A stretch of DNA of 64,000 nucleotides from an uncultured Clostridium sp. (lineage in GTDB: Bacteria > Bacillota > Clostridia > Lachnospirales > Lachnospiraceae): the NCBI GenBank assembly GCA_900547035.1, contig URFM01000010.1:20012-84011 (forward strand), read 5' to 3'. The stretch's first letter is position 1. Each line of letters starts with the position of its first letter. Positions 26,484-34,935 of the stretch are shown one piece after another. Position numbers and translations under genes: made by a program. A model generated the notes under the pieces. That model was not told where the DNA came from. It saw only the letters and a list, made by a program, of their open reading frames with translations, and did no database searches.

Positions 26484-26906
26484 ATGCTGAACGAAGAGAA
26501 GGTCAGATATATGACAGAGCTGGCCATTTTTGAAAAGAACCAGGGAAAGGAGATATTCTCCATCAACCGCTATTTCAAAAGCGACTACGTGGGGATTCAG
26601 ATGTTCCGCTCCTTTTTTGGATACACATTTTCATATCTGCTGATTCTGCTGTTGTGGATTCTCTATAAATTGGAAGACATTCTGGGATCGATTTCCTTTG
26701 AGGAAGCTGCCCGGCTCGCCGCTCTCTGCGGCTTTTGGTACTTGTCGGGGCTTGCGGTCTATCTGGTAATTTCATGTGTGATTGCTCAGAAACGCTATAA
26801 CTATGCCGCGCGTTACCAGATTATGTATTCCGCAAAATTAAAGCATCTGCTGAACCGCTACGGAAAAGGAGACAGCGGCAGCAATAAAGGAGGGAAGTTC
26901 GGATGA
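26484..26906 (+). CDS. Conserved hypothetical membrane protein
   Basis: Family not recognised. About 140 residues from ATG 26484 (MLNEEKVRYMTEL), which has AAAGGA upstream; the frame is open further upstream, but that region holds a promoter-like TGGTATACT (extended -10, 26388-26396). Two hydrophobic helices (YTFSYLLILLLWILY and AALCGFWYLSGLAVYLVISCV) in the middle, and a basic, soluble C terminus. It overlaps the next membrane protein by four bases and lies just upstream of cdaA, so it may be a small subunit acting with that protein. Confidence 0.72.
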   Translation: MLNEEKVRYMTELAIFEKNQGKEIFSINRYFKSDYVGIQMFRSFFGYTFSYLLILLLWILYKLEDILGSISFEEAARLAALCGFWYLSGLAVYLVISCVIAQKRYNYAARYQIMYSAKLKHLLNRYGKGDSGSNKGGKFG

Positions 26907-27847
26907 CCAGCCTGTTGGTATGGAAGGAGCATATGAGGGCGTTCTATGCGAAAAACAGTATGATCATTCAGCCGGTTCTGCGATTCCTGTTTGGTCTGTG
27001 TACCTATATGAGTCTGAACCGCGCTTTAGGATATATGGCGGAGCTTGCAAATCCCATTGTGGTATTGGTGATGGCTCTGGTGAGCGCAGCCCTGCCATGG
27101 GGAGTAACGGTATTTATGGCTGGCTGCCTGATGATCGCGCATGTTTACGCGGTATCCCTGGAGATGGCATTGATAGCCCTGATTCTTTTGCTGGTAATTG
27201 CCACCCTTTACTATGGATTTAAGCCGGGGGACAGCGTTCTGATGATTCTGACGCCCATGGCCTTCGTGCTTCAGATTCCATACGCGATCCCTCTTTTGGT
27301 GGGACTGGGAGGAAGCCTGTTTTCGGTGATTCCGGTCAGCTGCGGCGTATTCTTGTATTATTTGCTGCTCTATGTGAAGCAAAACGCCGGGGTGCTGACC
27401 AACGACTCTACGGTGGATCTGGTGCAGAAATACACTCAGATTATCCAGTCTGTGGTGTTTAACCAAACCATGATGGTGATGGTGGTGGCATGCGCTCTGG
27501 GAATCCTGGTTGTGTATTTGATTCGCCGGTTATCTATGGATTACGCATGGGGAGTGGCGATCGCCGCGGGGGCGGTAGCGCAGCTTCTGGTAATCTTTAT
27601 GGGAGATTTCCTTTTCAGCGTGTCGGTGCCGGTGATTCCTATGATCTTTGGCCTTGCGGTTTCCTGTCTGCTGGCTGTTATCTACAACTTTTTTATTTTC
27701 AGCGTAGATTATACCAGAACGGAATATGTGCAGTTCGAGGATGACGATTATTATTACTATGTAAAGGCCGTACCCAAGATGACCGTGGCGACGCCGGAGT
27801 TTAAGGTGCAGAAAATTAATGCCCGCAAAAGGAGTGTGCGGGAGTAG
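26903..27847 (+). CDS. Conserved hypothetical polytopic membrane protein
   Basis: 314 residues with about eight hydrophobic helices, starting MTSLLVWKEHMRAFYAKNS. Before the C terminus is a strongly acidic and tyrosine-rich patch (QFEDDDYYYYVKAVPKM), and the tail is basic. No catalytic motif seen. The start overlaps the stop of the previous gene (ATGA), so the two are coupled; cdaA follows 59 bases later with its own strong ribosome site. A role in c-di-AMP or envelope control is suggested only by position. Confidence 0.75.
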   Translation: MTSLLVWKEHMRAFYAKNSMIIQPVLRFLFGLCTYMSLNRALGYMAELANPIVVLVMALVSAALPWGVTVFMAGCLMIAHVYAVSLEMALIALILLLVIATLYYGFKPGDSVLMILTPMAFVLQIPYAIPLLVGLGGSLFSVIPVSCGVFLYYLLLYVKQNAGVLTNDSTVDLVQKYTQIIQSVVFNQTMMVMVVACALGILVVYLIRRLSMDYAWGVAIAAGAVAQLLVIFMGDFLFSVSVPVIPMIFGLAVSCLLAVIYNFFIFSVDYTRTEYVQFEDDDYYYYVKAVPKMTVATPEFKVQKINARKRSVRE

Positions 27848-27906
27848 AACCGTGGGAATGAAAGTGTGGGAAATGTGTTGAGATATTATTTTGAGGAGGT
27901 GGGATT

Positions 27907-28776
27907 ATGGCGCAGCTGATGGAGATGGGCGCTTCCTGGCTGTCTCTGCTGTCCAGAATCTCGCTGACCAATATTTTGGAAATTGTTATTATTTCCTTTG
28001 TGGTTTATGAGATTCTGTACTGGGTCAAAAATACACGGGCCTGGACAGTTTTAAAGGGATTGGTAGTGATCTGCCTGTTCGCCCTGGTAGCGGCGGTACT
28101 TCATCTGACCACCATTTTGTGGATTTTGGAAAATATTACTGGGATTGCGGTAACCGCTCTTTTGATTATTTTCCAGCCGGAATTGAGAAAAGCTTTGGAG
28201 CAGCTGGGCAGTCAAAAGATTATTTCCAGCATTCTTTCCTTTGACGATGGCAAGGTGGAACGGGGATTTACGGAAAAGACGGTGAACGAGCTGGTTCGCG
28301 CGACTTTTGAGATGGCAAAGGTGAAAACAGGGGCGCTGATGGTGATTGAGCGCAATACCTCTTTGAAAGAGATTGAGCGTACCGGAATTGAGATCAACGG
28401 CTTGGTGACCAGCCAGCTTTTGATCAATATTTTTGAACATAACACTCCCCTTCATGACGGAGCGGTGGTGATCCGGGGCAACCGGGTGGCGGCAGCGACC
28501 TGTTATCTGCCTCTTTCCGACAACATGACGATCAGCAAGGATCTGGGAACCAGGCACCGGGCGGCTGTGGGAGTCAGCGAGGTGACCGACAGCCTGACTA
28601 TTGTGGTTTCCGAGGAAACCGGACGGGTCAGCGTGGCAGAGGGAGGCGCTCTTACCCGGATCGCGGATGCGGAGAGTCTGCGAAAGATTCTGGCTCAGGT
28701 GGAGAAACCGGCGGAAGAGAGCGGAAGGTTCAAATTATGGAAGGGAAGGCTGAAGAATGAAAGAAAAGCTGACTAA
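27907..28776 (+). CDS. cdaA: Diadenylate cyclase CdaA
   Basis: Membrane-bound enzyme that makes cyclic di-AMP from two ATP; the signal controls potassium and osmolyte balance and wall homeostasis. 289 residues: three N-terminal helices, then a DAC domain with the DGA motif (HDGAVVI, near residue 184) and the RHR motif (GTRHRAAVG, near 216). GAGGAGGTGGG precedes the ATG. Overlaps cdaR by 20 bases, the usual pairing. glmM, often third in this operon, is replaced here by ptsH. Confidence 0.97.
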   Translation: MAQLMEMGASWLSLLSRISLTNILEIVIISFVVYEILYWVKNTRAWTVLKGLVVICLFALVAAVLHLTTILWILENITGIAVTALLIIFQPELRKALEQLGSQKIISSILSFDDGKVERGFTEKTVNELVRATFEMAKVKTGALMVIERNTSLKEIERTGIEINGLVTSQLLINIFEHNTPLHDGAVVIRGNRVAAATCYLPLSDNMTISKDLGTRHRAAVGVSEVTDSLTIVVSEETGRVSVAEGGALTRIADAESLRKILAQVEKPAEESGRFKLWKGRLKNERKAD

Positions 28777-30160
28777 TAATCTTGGGCTGAAACTACTTTC
28801 CGTTTTTCTGGCGTTCTTCATATGGCTGGTGGTGGTAAGTGTTTCCAACCCGGTAATTACCCAGTCACAGCAGGTAGAACTTGAAATTGTTAACGCAAAT
28901 GTGCTGGAATCGAAGAATAAAACCTATGAAATTATCGGTGATCAGAGAACGGTAACGGTTTATTATGAAATTCAGACCATGGAGGCGGGAAATATCCGTC
29001 CTACTGATTTCAGAGCCTATATCGATCTGGCGGAAATGTATGAACCCACCGGATCGGTTCCGGTGTATGTAGAGGTGGTAAACCACGCCCGCCTGATCAG
29101 CGGAGAACCGTATACCAGACCCGGAGTGATCCGCGTACAGACTGAGGATCTGCAGCGCAAGGCCTTCGATCTGACGGTGAAGCACGTAGGGGAAACGGCG
29201 GACGGCTATGCTCCCGGAACAGCGACTTTGTCGCCTTCCTATGTGTATGTCAGCGGTCCGGAGTCATTGGTGGGACAGATCAGCGAAGTGGGAATTGAGA
29301 TTAATGTAGAAAATGCCAGCTCCAATGTAACAGGAACGGCCAGTCCTGTTTTTTATGATGCCAATGGCAATGAGATTCCCCAGAACGACCGGCTGACGGT
29401 GAACCGAACCGATATTACCTATGATCTGAATATCCTTCGGGTTAAGGATCTGGTGCTGGATTTTGAGCCTTCAGGAGAGGTGGCGGAGGGATACCGCTAT
29501 ACCGGAGTGGAGTCCAGTGTGAACTCCGTAAGAGTAGAAGGATTGAAATCTACCTTGGCGGAGGTCTCTTCCATCACGATTTCAGGAGAAGCTCTGGATA
29601 TGGAGGGGGCTACAGGAGACCGTCAGATAACCTTGGATTTGACCGGATATCTTCCGGAGGGCGTGCAGCTGACAGAGGGAGACGGCATTATCCAGGTGGT
29701 AATCCGGGTTGAGCCGCTTACCAACCGGCGGTTTGAGCTCCCGGTATCCCAGATCCGTCTGGAAGGGGATACAGGCCGTTATGAATATGCGTTTGAGCAG
29801 GATACGGTCAGTGTTGTGGTTCAGGGGCTGTCCGAAGATCTGGACCAGCTTACGACAGACGGCTTTGACGCACAGATTGATGTAAGCGCCATGAGCCTGG
29901 GAATCCACAGTGCCACTGCTCAGGTAACGCTAAGCAGCGCTTACGAAATCGTCAGCGTAAGTCCGTCCACCATCACTGTTTCGGAGATTGGTCCGGCGGC
30001 AGCGGACGAAACCAGTGAGGGGGCCGGAGATTCCGACTCCAATACAGAAGAAACCGAAGAGGAGAGCGCCGCGCATACAGGTACGCGGCCGGAAACTCAT
30101 GGAGGTGATGGTACTTCGGAAACAACCGAAGAGCAGAGTACATCTGCAACCGAAGGATAG
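28757..30160 (+). CDS. cdaR: YbbR-domain protein CdaR
   Basis: Extracytoplasmic regulator of CdaA. 467 residues: one N-terminal helix (LGLKLLSVFLAFFIWLVVVSV), then about four YbbR-like beta domains with recurring features such as VYVSGPESLV, VRVEGLKSTL and VVVQGLSEDL, each followed by IDVS/INVE-type strands. The last 50 residues are Glu/Thr/Ser-rich and low-complexity. Its reading frame starts inside cdaA. Confidence 0.93.
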   Translation: MKEKLTNNLGLKLLSVFLAFFIWLVVVSVSNPVITQSQQVELEIVNANVLESKNKTYEIIGDQRTVTVYYEIQTMEAGNIRPTDFRAYIDLAEMYEPTGSVPVYVEVVNHARLISGEPYTRPGVIRVQTEDLQRKAFDLTVKHVGETADGYAPGTATLSPSYVYVSGPESLVGQISEVGIEINVENASSNVTGTASPVFYDANGNEIPQNDRLTVNRTDITYDLNILRVKDLVLDFEPSGEVAEGYRYTGVESSVNSVRVEGLKSTLAEVSSITISGEALDMEGATGDRQITLDLTGYLPEGVQLTEGDGIIQVVIRVEPLTNRRFELPVSQIRLEGDTGRYEYAFEQDTVSVVVQGLSEDLDQLTTDGFDAQIDVSAMSLGIHSATAQVTLSSAYEIVSVSPSTITVSEIGPAAADETSEGAGDSDSNTEETEEESAAHTGTRPETHGGDGTSETTEEQSTSATEG

Positions 30161-30181
30161 CAACTAGAGAGAGGTGTAAGT

Positions 30182-30445
30182 ATGGTAAGTCAAGTAACAG
30201 TCATTAAAAATCCATCTGGTCTTCATTTAAGACCGGCAGGCATCCTTTGCAAGGAGGCACTGAATTATAAATCAGCAATTCTATTCAAAATACGGAGTAC
30301 TACGGCCAATGCCAAGAGCGTGTTAAGTGTTCTGGGGGCCTGTGTAAAGTGCGGAGATGAAATCGAGCTAATGTGCGAGGGACCAGATGAGAAAGAGGCC
30401 CTTGACGCCATGTTGAAGCTCATTGAGAGCGGACTGGGGGAGTAA
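30182..30445 (+). CDS. ptsH: Phosphocarrier protein HPr
   Basis: Carries phosphate from Enzyme I to the sugar-specific EIIA domains. 87 residues. The phosphorylated His15 is in SGLHLRPAG, and the regulatory Ser46 of Gram-positive HPr is present (NAKSVLSVL), so HPr kinase control of carbon catabolite repression is expected. The active site reads LHLRPAG where LHARPA is more common. It begins 21 bases after cdaR; ptsI follows after 51 bases. Confidence 0.95.
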   Translation: MVSQVTVIKNPSGLHLRPAGILCKEALNYKSAILFKIRSTTANAKSVLSVLGACVKCGDEIELMCEGPDEKEALDAMLKLIESGLGE

Positions 30446-30496
30446 AGAGTTTTTAAACAGGCAGTATAAATAATTTTATATAAGGAGGAATCAATC

Positions 30497-32218
30497 ATGT
30501 ACAAGGGAACAGGCGCTTCTTCCGGAATCGGGCTGGGAACAGCTGTGGTGGTGGAAGAAGCGGAGCTGGTAATCCGTAAGGAAGTTGTTGGAAATCCGGA
30601 GGCGGAGCTTGAGCGTTTTAAGGGGGCGCTGGAGCAGAGTCTGAGAGAAACGGAGATTCTGGCTGAGGATTTGGCTACCAGGGTGGGAGAGAAAGAAGCG
30701 GAGATCCTTCAGGGGCATATGATGCTTTTGTCCGACCCCATGCTGACCGGTGAAATTGAGGCTGCCATCAAGAATGAGGCGGTTAACAGCGAGTATGCGA
30801 TTGAAACAGTCTGCAACACCTATGCGGATTTGTTTGCTTCCATGGGAGACGAGCTGATGCAGCAGAGGGCCACAGATATGCGGGATATAAAAACCCGGAT
30901 GCAGAAGGTTCTGCTGGGAATTCAGTCGGTGGATATCGCCTCTCTTCCCGAGGGAAGTATTCTGGTGGCCAAGGATCTGACGCCTTCCATGACGGCAGGC
31001 ATCAATCCGGAGAATGTAGTCGGAATTGTTACGGAGCTTGGAGGAAGAACCTCTCACAGCGCGATTCTGGCAAGAGCCCTGGAGATTCCTGCTGTAGTGG
31101 CAGTAAACGGTCTGATGGAACAAGTTCAAAAGGGAGACTTTGTAGTTCTGGATGGAGATGCAGGGGAGGTATATGTAAATCCGTCTCAGGAAGTAAAAGA
31201 ATCGTATGAGAAGAAGCGTCAGGTGTTCTTACAAGAGAAGAAGGACCTGGAGCAGTACATCGGAAAGCCTTCTGTCACAAAAGATGGGGTTCAGGTGGAG
31301 ATTGTGGCCAACATCGGAAAGCCCGAGGATGTGGACAAGGTACTCCAGTATGACGGGGAGGGCGTAGGCCTGTTCCGCACGGAGTTTTTGTTTATGGACC
31401 GTACTGCCATGCCTACGGAAGAGGAGCAGTTTGAGGCTTACAAGAAGGTGGCTGCCGCCATGAATGGGAAGCCGGTAATCATCCGTACTTTGGATATCGG
31501 CGGCGACAAGGAGATTCCGTACATGGGGCTGGAGAAGGATGAGAATCCTTTCCTGGGATACCGGGCCATTCGGTTCTGCCTGGACCGCAAGGAAGATATT
31601 TATAAACCCCAGCTGCGGGCTCTGCTGCGGGCCAGCGCCTTCGGCAATATCCGGATTATGGTCCCTCTGGTAACCTGCATTGAGGAGTACCGGGAGGCAA
31701 AGGCTTTGGTGGAGGAGCTGAAGAAGGAGCTGGACGAGAAAGGGATCGCCTATAAAAAGGACATTCAGGTGGGCATTATGGTGGAAACCGCCGCCGCTTC
31801 CCTGATTGCGGATCTCTTTGCAAAAGAAGTGGATTTCTTCAGTATTGGAACCAACGACCTGACCCAGTACACCATGAGCGTGGACCGAGGCAACAAGAAG
31901 GTGTCCTATCTGTATTCCACCTTTAACCCGGCGGTTTTGCGCAGCATCCGCCATATCATCGCCTGTGCAAGAGAGCAGGGCATTATGGTAGGAATGTGCG
32001 GCGAGGCAGCCAGCGATCCCATGATGATTCCGCTGCTTCTGGCCTTCGGATTAAATGAGTTCAGCATGAGCGCCTCCGCAATTCTCAGGACCAGAAAGCT
32101 GATAACCGGTTATGATACGAGAGAGCTTCAGAAGGTTGCGGAGAAAGCTATGAGCTTTGCCACTGCGGGAGAGGTGGAGCAGTACATGAAAGAATTTGTT
32201 GAGAAAGGCACAGTCTGA
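30497..32218 (+). CDS. ptsI: PTS Enzyme I (phosphoenolpyruvate-protein phosphotransferase)
   Basis: Takes phosphate from PEP and passes it to HPr. 573 residues. N-terminal domain with the phospho-His in GGRTSHSAILARALEIPAV (His at about residue 187), and C-terminal PEP-binding barrel with FRTEFLFMDR, DIGGDKEIPYM, FSIGTNDLTQYTM and the active Cys in GMCGEAASD. AAGGAGGAATC upstream of the ATG. Its stop overlaps the start of the following membrane-protein gene (TGATG). Confidence 0.97.
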   Translation: MYKGTGASSGIGLGTAVVVEEAELVIRKEVVGNPEAELERFKGALEQSLRETEILAEDLATRVGEKEAEILQGHMMLLSDPMLTGEIEAAIKNEAVNSEYAIETVCNTYADLFASMGDELMQQRATDMRDIKTRMQKVLLGIQSVDIASLPEGSILVAKDLTPSMTAGINPENVVGIVTELGGRTSHSAILARALEIPAVVAVNGLMEQVQKGDFVVLDGDAGEVYVNPSQEVKESYEKKRQVFLQEKKDLEQYIGKPSVTKDGVQVEIVANIGKPEDVDKVLQYDGEGVGLFRTEFLFMDRTAMPTEEEQFEAYKKVAAAMNGKPVIIRTLDIGGDKEIPYMGLEKDENPFLGYRAIRFCLDRKEDIYKPQLRALLRASAFGNIRIMVPLVTCIEEYREAKALVEELKKELDEKGIAYKKDIQVGIMVETAAASLIADLFAKEVDFFSIGTNDLTQYTMSVDRGNKKVSYLYSTFNPAVLRSIRHIIACAREQGIMVGMCGEAASDPMMIPLLLAFGLNEFSMSASAILRTRKLITGYDTRELQKVAEKAMSFATAGEVEQYMKEFVEKGTV

Positions 32219-33600
32219 TGGCATTTTATCTGATTTGTTACGCAGTCAGCTGGATTCTGGCCCGGCAGCATGTTTACATGCTGTCCGGGCTGGTTTTGAT
32301 TCCCGCTGCTTTCTGGCTTTACTGGAAGGATTACCGGGAAAGCGGAAATTTGATTAATTTAAAGGGGCTGTTCTGTCTGTCCTTTGCGGGGGGACAGGGG
32401 ATTTCCTGCCTGAAGTTGTCCAGGCTTCAGACGGATTGGTCGGATTTGACCTGGCTCTGCTTTCTCCTGGCGGTTGTCGTATTCCGCCTGGCGGGACGGT
32501 GGAAAGGGCCTGACAGGCTGGCCGGGAGGCTGGCCCGGTGGAGGGTGTTGTCCCGGGAGAAGCTGTCCCGGGAGATGCTGCCCGGGCAGAGGGGACTTGC
32601 CTCAGGCCAGGAAGAGAGTCCGGAGAAGGTCTGCCGCCGGGTTAAGGGGCGGATTCTCTGGGCCATGGGCGGGATTACCCTGATTTCCCTGGCGGCTTTT
32701 CTTCTGGAAGCGGCGGTTTTGGGCTTTATCCCCATGTTTTCCTACGGGGTGCCCCACGCCTATTCCTATTTTCATATCAGCGGAGTTCACTACTTTACCG
32801 TTTCCTGCGTGCTGGTTCCCAGCCTTCTGGTGGTGTGGCTTGAGGAGGACGGGAAAGGCGCGGGACGGCTTTGGCAGCGTCTGAAAACCGTTCAGGGGGC
32901 TGCGGCCCTGGGTTTTACGGCGGTATCCCTGGCGATCCCTCTGCTCTGTGTGTCAAGGTTTCAGCTGATTTTGGCAGTGGGGATGGCGGTATTTACCTTT
33001 ATCTCCATCAGCCGCCGCTTCCGGCTGAAATACGTCCTTATCCTGCTTTGCTGCATGGTGCCTGCCTATTTGGGGCTGACGGTGCTGCGCAGCCACAGCG
33101 TAGAGTATTTAAACGGAATCTTCGAGATGAAAAATGGCGGTACCCCCATCTGGATTACACAGCCGTACATGTATATTGCCAACAATTACGATAATTTTAA
33201 CTGTCTGGTGGAGCAGCTGCCCTCCTTTGCCATGGGCCTTCGGATGCTGTTTCCTCTGTGGGCTTTTACGGGGCTGAAATTTCTGGCTCCCGGACTGGTG
33301 AATTTTCCTCTCTATGTGACAAAAGAGGAGCTGACGACGGTAACCATTCTCTATGATTCCTACTATGATTTCGGAGTTTTCGGGGTGATTCTGTTCGCCC
33401 TTCTCCTGGGACTGTTCTGCCGTCTTCTCTCCGGGCTAAGGGAGTGGTCGGGCAATCCGGTGGTTCATGTGATTTACGCTCAGATTGCGATGTACATGGC
33501 TCTGGCTTTCTTCACTACCTGGTTTTCCAATCCCAGCACATGGTTCTACCTGGGCGTAACGGTCATCGCAGCGGTCTTTGTGGGGTGGAAACGGAAATAG
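32218..33600 (+). CDS. Putative oligosaccharide repeat unit polymerase (Wzy-like membrane protein)
   Basis: 460 residues with ten or more hydrophobic helices and the general pattern of the O-antigen/oligosaccharide repeat polymerase family, including an extracellular loop region (GTPIWITQPYMYIANNYDNF) and FFTTWFSNPSTWFYLGV near the C terminus. Such proteins join polysaccharide repeats outside the membrane. A cytoplasmic insert near residues 95-140 is Arg/Gly-rich and partly made of a short repeat (LSREKLSREM; DNA repeats CTGTCCCGGGAGA). Translationally coupled to ptsI, an unusual partner. No other capsule genes are near, so the call is moderate. Confidence 0.62.
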   Translation: MAFYLICYAVSWILARQHVYMLSGLVLIPAAFWLYWKDYRESGNLINLKGLFCLSFAGGQGISCLKLSRLQTDWSDLTWLCFLLAVVVFRLAGRWKGPDRLAGRLARWRVLSREKLSREMLPGQRGLASGQEESPEKVCRRVKGRILWAMGGITLISLAAFLLEAAVLGFIPMFSYGVPHAYSYFHISGVHYFTVSCVLVPSLLVVWLEEDGKGAGRLWQRLKTVQGAAALGFTAVSLAIPLLCVSRFQLILAVGMAVFTFISISRRFRLKYVLILLCCMVPAYLGLTVLRSHSVEYLNGIFEMKNGGTPIWITQPYMYIANNYDNFNCLVEQLPSFAMGLRMLFPLWAFTGLKFLAPGLVNFPLYVTKEELTTVTILYDSYYDFGVFGVILFALLLGLFCRLLSGLREWSGNPVVHVIYAQIAMYMALAFFTTWFSNPSTWFYLGVTVIAAVFVGWKRK

Positions 33601-33634
33601 TAACAGGTTACCCGAAAAGGTAACGGCAGGCTGA

Positions 33635-33663
33635 TTGACTTTTCTTTTAGGAGCTGGTATGAC
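33635..33663 (+). promoter_or_regulatory. Predicted promoter of the EIIA-Glc gene
   Basis: TTGACT (33635-33640), 17-base spacer, TATGAC (33658-33663). A small perfect hairpin GTTACC/GGTAAC (about 33607-33624) precedes it. Confidence 0.65.
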
Positions 33664-33696
33664 TTTTGTATCAGCTTTGATAAGGAGAGGAACGGT

Positions 33697-34185
33697 ATGT
33701 TAAAAGGACTTAAAAGTTTATTCGGTAGCAAGGAAAAACATGTAATCGTATCGCCCATGGCAGGCAAGGCCATCCCTATGAGCCAGGTGAACGACCCCAC
33801 ATTCAGCCAGGAAATCCTGGGAAAGGGCGTTGCCATCATCCCCTCTGAGGGAGAGGTGAAGGCCCCGGTAAATGGCACCGTCAGCATGATTTTTGATACC
33901 AAGCACGCGGTCAGCATGACGGCGGACAACGGAGCGGAGATTATCATCCACATCGGTCTGGATACGGTGGAGCTGAAGGGCGAGCATTTCACCGCTCTGG
34001 CGGAAGCCGGACAGAAGGTGACGGCGGGAACGCCTCTGGTGCGGTTTGATATGGAGAAGATTAAAGAGGCCGGATACGATGTGGTGACTCCGGTCATCGT
34101 CTGCAACACGCCTCAGTTTCCGAATATGGTCTGCAAGACCGGGATGGATGTGAAGGCCGGGGATGTGATTATTGAGCTGGATTAA
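33697..34185 (+). CDS. crr: PTS glucose-type EIIA protein
   Basis: Soluble single-domain EIIA-Glc of 162 residues. The two active histidines are seen: DTKHAVSM (His70) and IIIHIGLDTVELKGEHF (His85, the phosphorylated one), and the SPMAGKAIPMSQVNDPTFS start is typical. It takes phosphate from HPr and donates it to a membrane EIIBC partner that is not in this window. AAGGAGAGG precedes the ATG. Lies after ptsHI but has its own promoter. Confidence 0.94.
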   Translation: MLKGLKSLFGSKEKHVIVSPMAGKAIPMSQVNDPTFSQEILGKGVAIIPSEGEVKAPVNGTVSMIFDTKHAVSMTADNGAEIIIHIGLDTVELKGEHFTALAEAGQKVTAGTPLVRFDMEKIKEAGYDVVTPVIVCNTPQFPNMVCKTGMDVKAGDVIIELD

Positions 34186-34192
34186 TAGCAAT

Positions 34193-34237
34193 AAGGAGCC
34201 GGGAATGCCGCGTAGACAGCGGTGTTTCCGGCTCCTG
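34193..34237 (+). terminator. Strong hairpin after the EIIA gene, without a clear T-tract
   Basis: GGAGCCGGGAA pairs with TTTCCGGCTCC and an inner TGCCGC/GCGGTG stem continues it. No T run follows, so termination is uncertain. Confidence 0.5.
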
Positions 34238-34299
34238 GTGCGTGGTGAGATGTCTTTAATATATATGGATATATAATAGAAAATGTGATAAAATCAAGG

Positions 34300-34430
34300 A
34301 GCAGAGATAAAAACGCAACGTAAGAGGCAATCTCTTACAGAGCCGGTAGGTAGCCCGGCCGCACCATTTTGGTGTAAGTAACCCTCCCTCCTTAGGGTCG
34401 TCCATTCTTTGTTCAGTACAATCATTTAAG
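34300..34430 (+). promoter_or_regulatory. yjdF-motif leader RNA (candidate riboswitch)
   Basis: The 5' leader of a yjdF gene. It folds by eye into four small helices in series: GTAAGAG/CTCTTAC (34320-34338), GCCGG/CCGGC (34342-34359), CACC/GGTG (34362-34374) and ACCCT/AGGGT (34381-34398), with conserved-looking linkers TAGGTAG and TAAGTAACCCTCC. A TATAAT at 34272-34277 could be the promoter -10. yjdF RNAs are a known riboswitch class reported to sense azaaromatic compounds; no covariance model was run. Confidence 0.75.
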
Positions 34431-34441
34431 GAGGAGTTGTC

Positions 34442-34858
34442 ATGGACAAAGTATCGGGCAAATTGACTGTATTTTTTGAGGAACCATTCTGGATTGGCGT
34501 TTTTGAACGATTATCGGAGGGAAAATTATCCGTATGCAAGGTTACCTTTGGGGCGGAACCGAAAGATTATGAGATATATGATTTCGTCCTGAAAAATTAC
34601 GGTCGGCTGCGATTTAGTCCGGCTGTGGCAGCTGATGTAAGAGAAGCCGCCCGCAATCCAAAACGGGTGCAGCGGGAAGTGAGGAGACAGGTACAGAATA
34701 CCGGGATCGGCACAAAAGCGCAGCAGGCTTTGAAATTACAGCAGGAGCAGTGGAAAACGGAACGCAAGACTGTGAGCCGGGAACAGCGGGAAGCAGAGAA
34801 ACAGCGGCAGTTTGAACTGAAACAGCAGAAAAAGAAGGAAAAGCATAGGGGCAGGTAA
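34442..34858 (+). CDS. yjdF: YjdF family protein (DUF2992)
   Basis: 138 residues. A beta-rich N-terminal half (KLTVFFEEPFWIGVFERLSEG, then CKVTFGAEPKDYEIYDFVLKNY) is the YjdF hallmark; the C-terminal half is a highly charged Lys/Arg/Gln/Glu helix (QREAEKQRQFELKQQKKKE). Molecular function is not known; control by the yjdF RNA upstream suggests a response to aromatic small molecules. AAGGAGGAG precedes the ATG. Confidence 0.92.
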   Translation: MDKVSGKLTVFFEEPFWIGVFERLSEGKLSVCKVTFGAEPKDYEIYDFVLKNYGRLRFSPAVAADVREAARNPKRVQREVRRQVQNTGIGTKAQQALKLQQEQWKTERKTVSREQREAEKQRQFELKQQKKKEKHRGR

Positions 34859-34872
34859 ATCTGCCCTCTTTT
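34848..34872 (+). terminator. Terminator overlapping the yjdF stop codon
   Basis: GGGCAG (34849-34854) and CTGCCC (34861-34866) form the stem, and the yjdF stop codon sits in the loop. TCTTTTG follows. Confidence 0.72.
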
Positions 34873-34908
34873 GCTATATGCCTGTATTCGGCCTATGTAC
34901 TTGGGGAA

Positions 34909-34933
34909 AAACAGACGGCGGTTAATCACCGCC
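34909..34933 (-). terminator. Terminator of the toxin-antitoxin operon
   Basis: On the minus strand, GGCGGT and ACCGCC form the stem just after the toxin stop, followed by GTCTGTTTTT. Confidence 0.65.
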
Positions 34934-34935
34934 TC

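Noticed and set aside
32559-32600. Functional tandem repeat in the polymerase-like gene
   Set aside because: Only about two imperfect copies of CTGTCCCGGGAGA; too short to claim more than local low complexity.
34193-34237. Confident intrinsic terminator after the EIIA gene
   Set aside because: The hairpin is strong but no T-tract follows, so it is listed only with low confidence.
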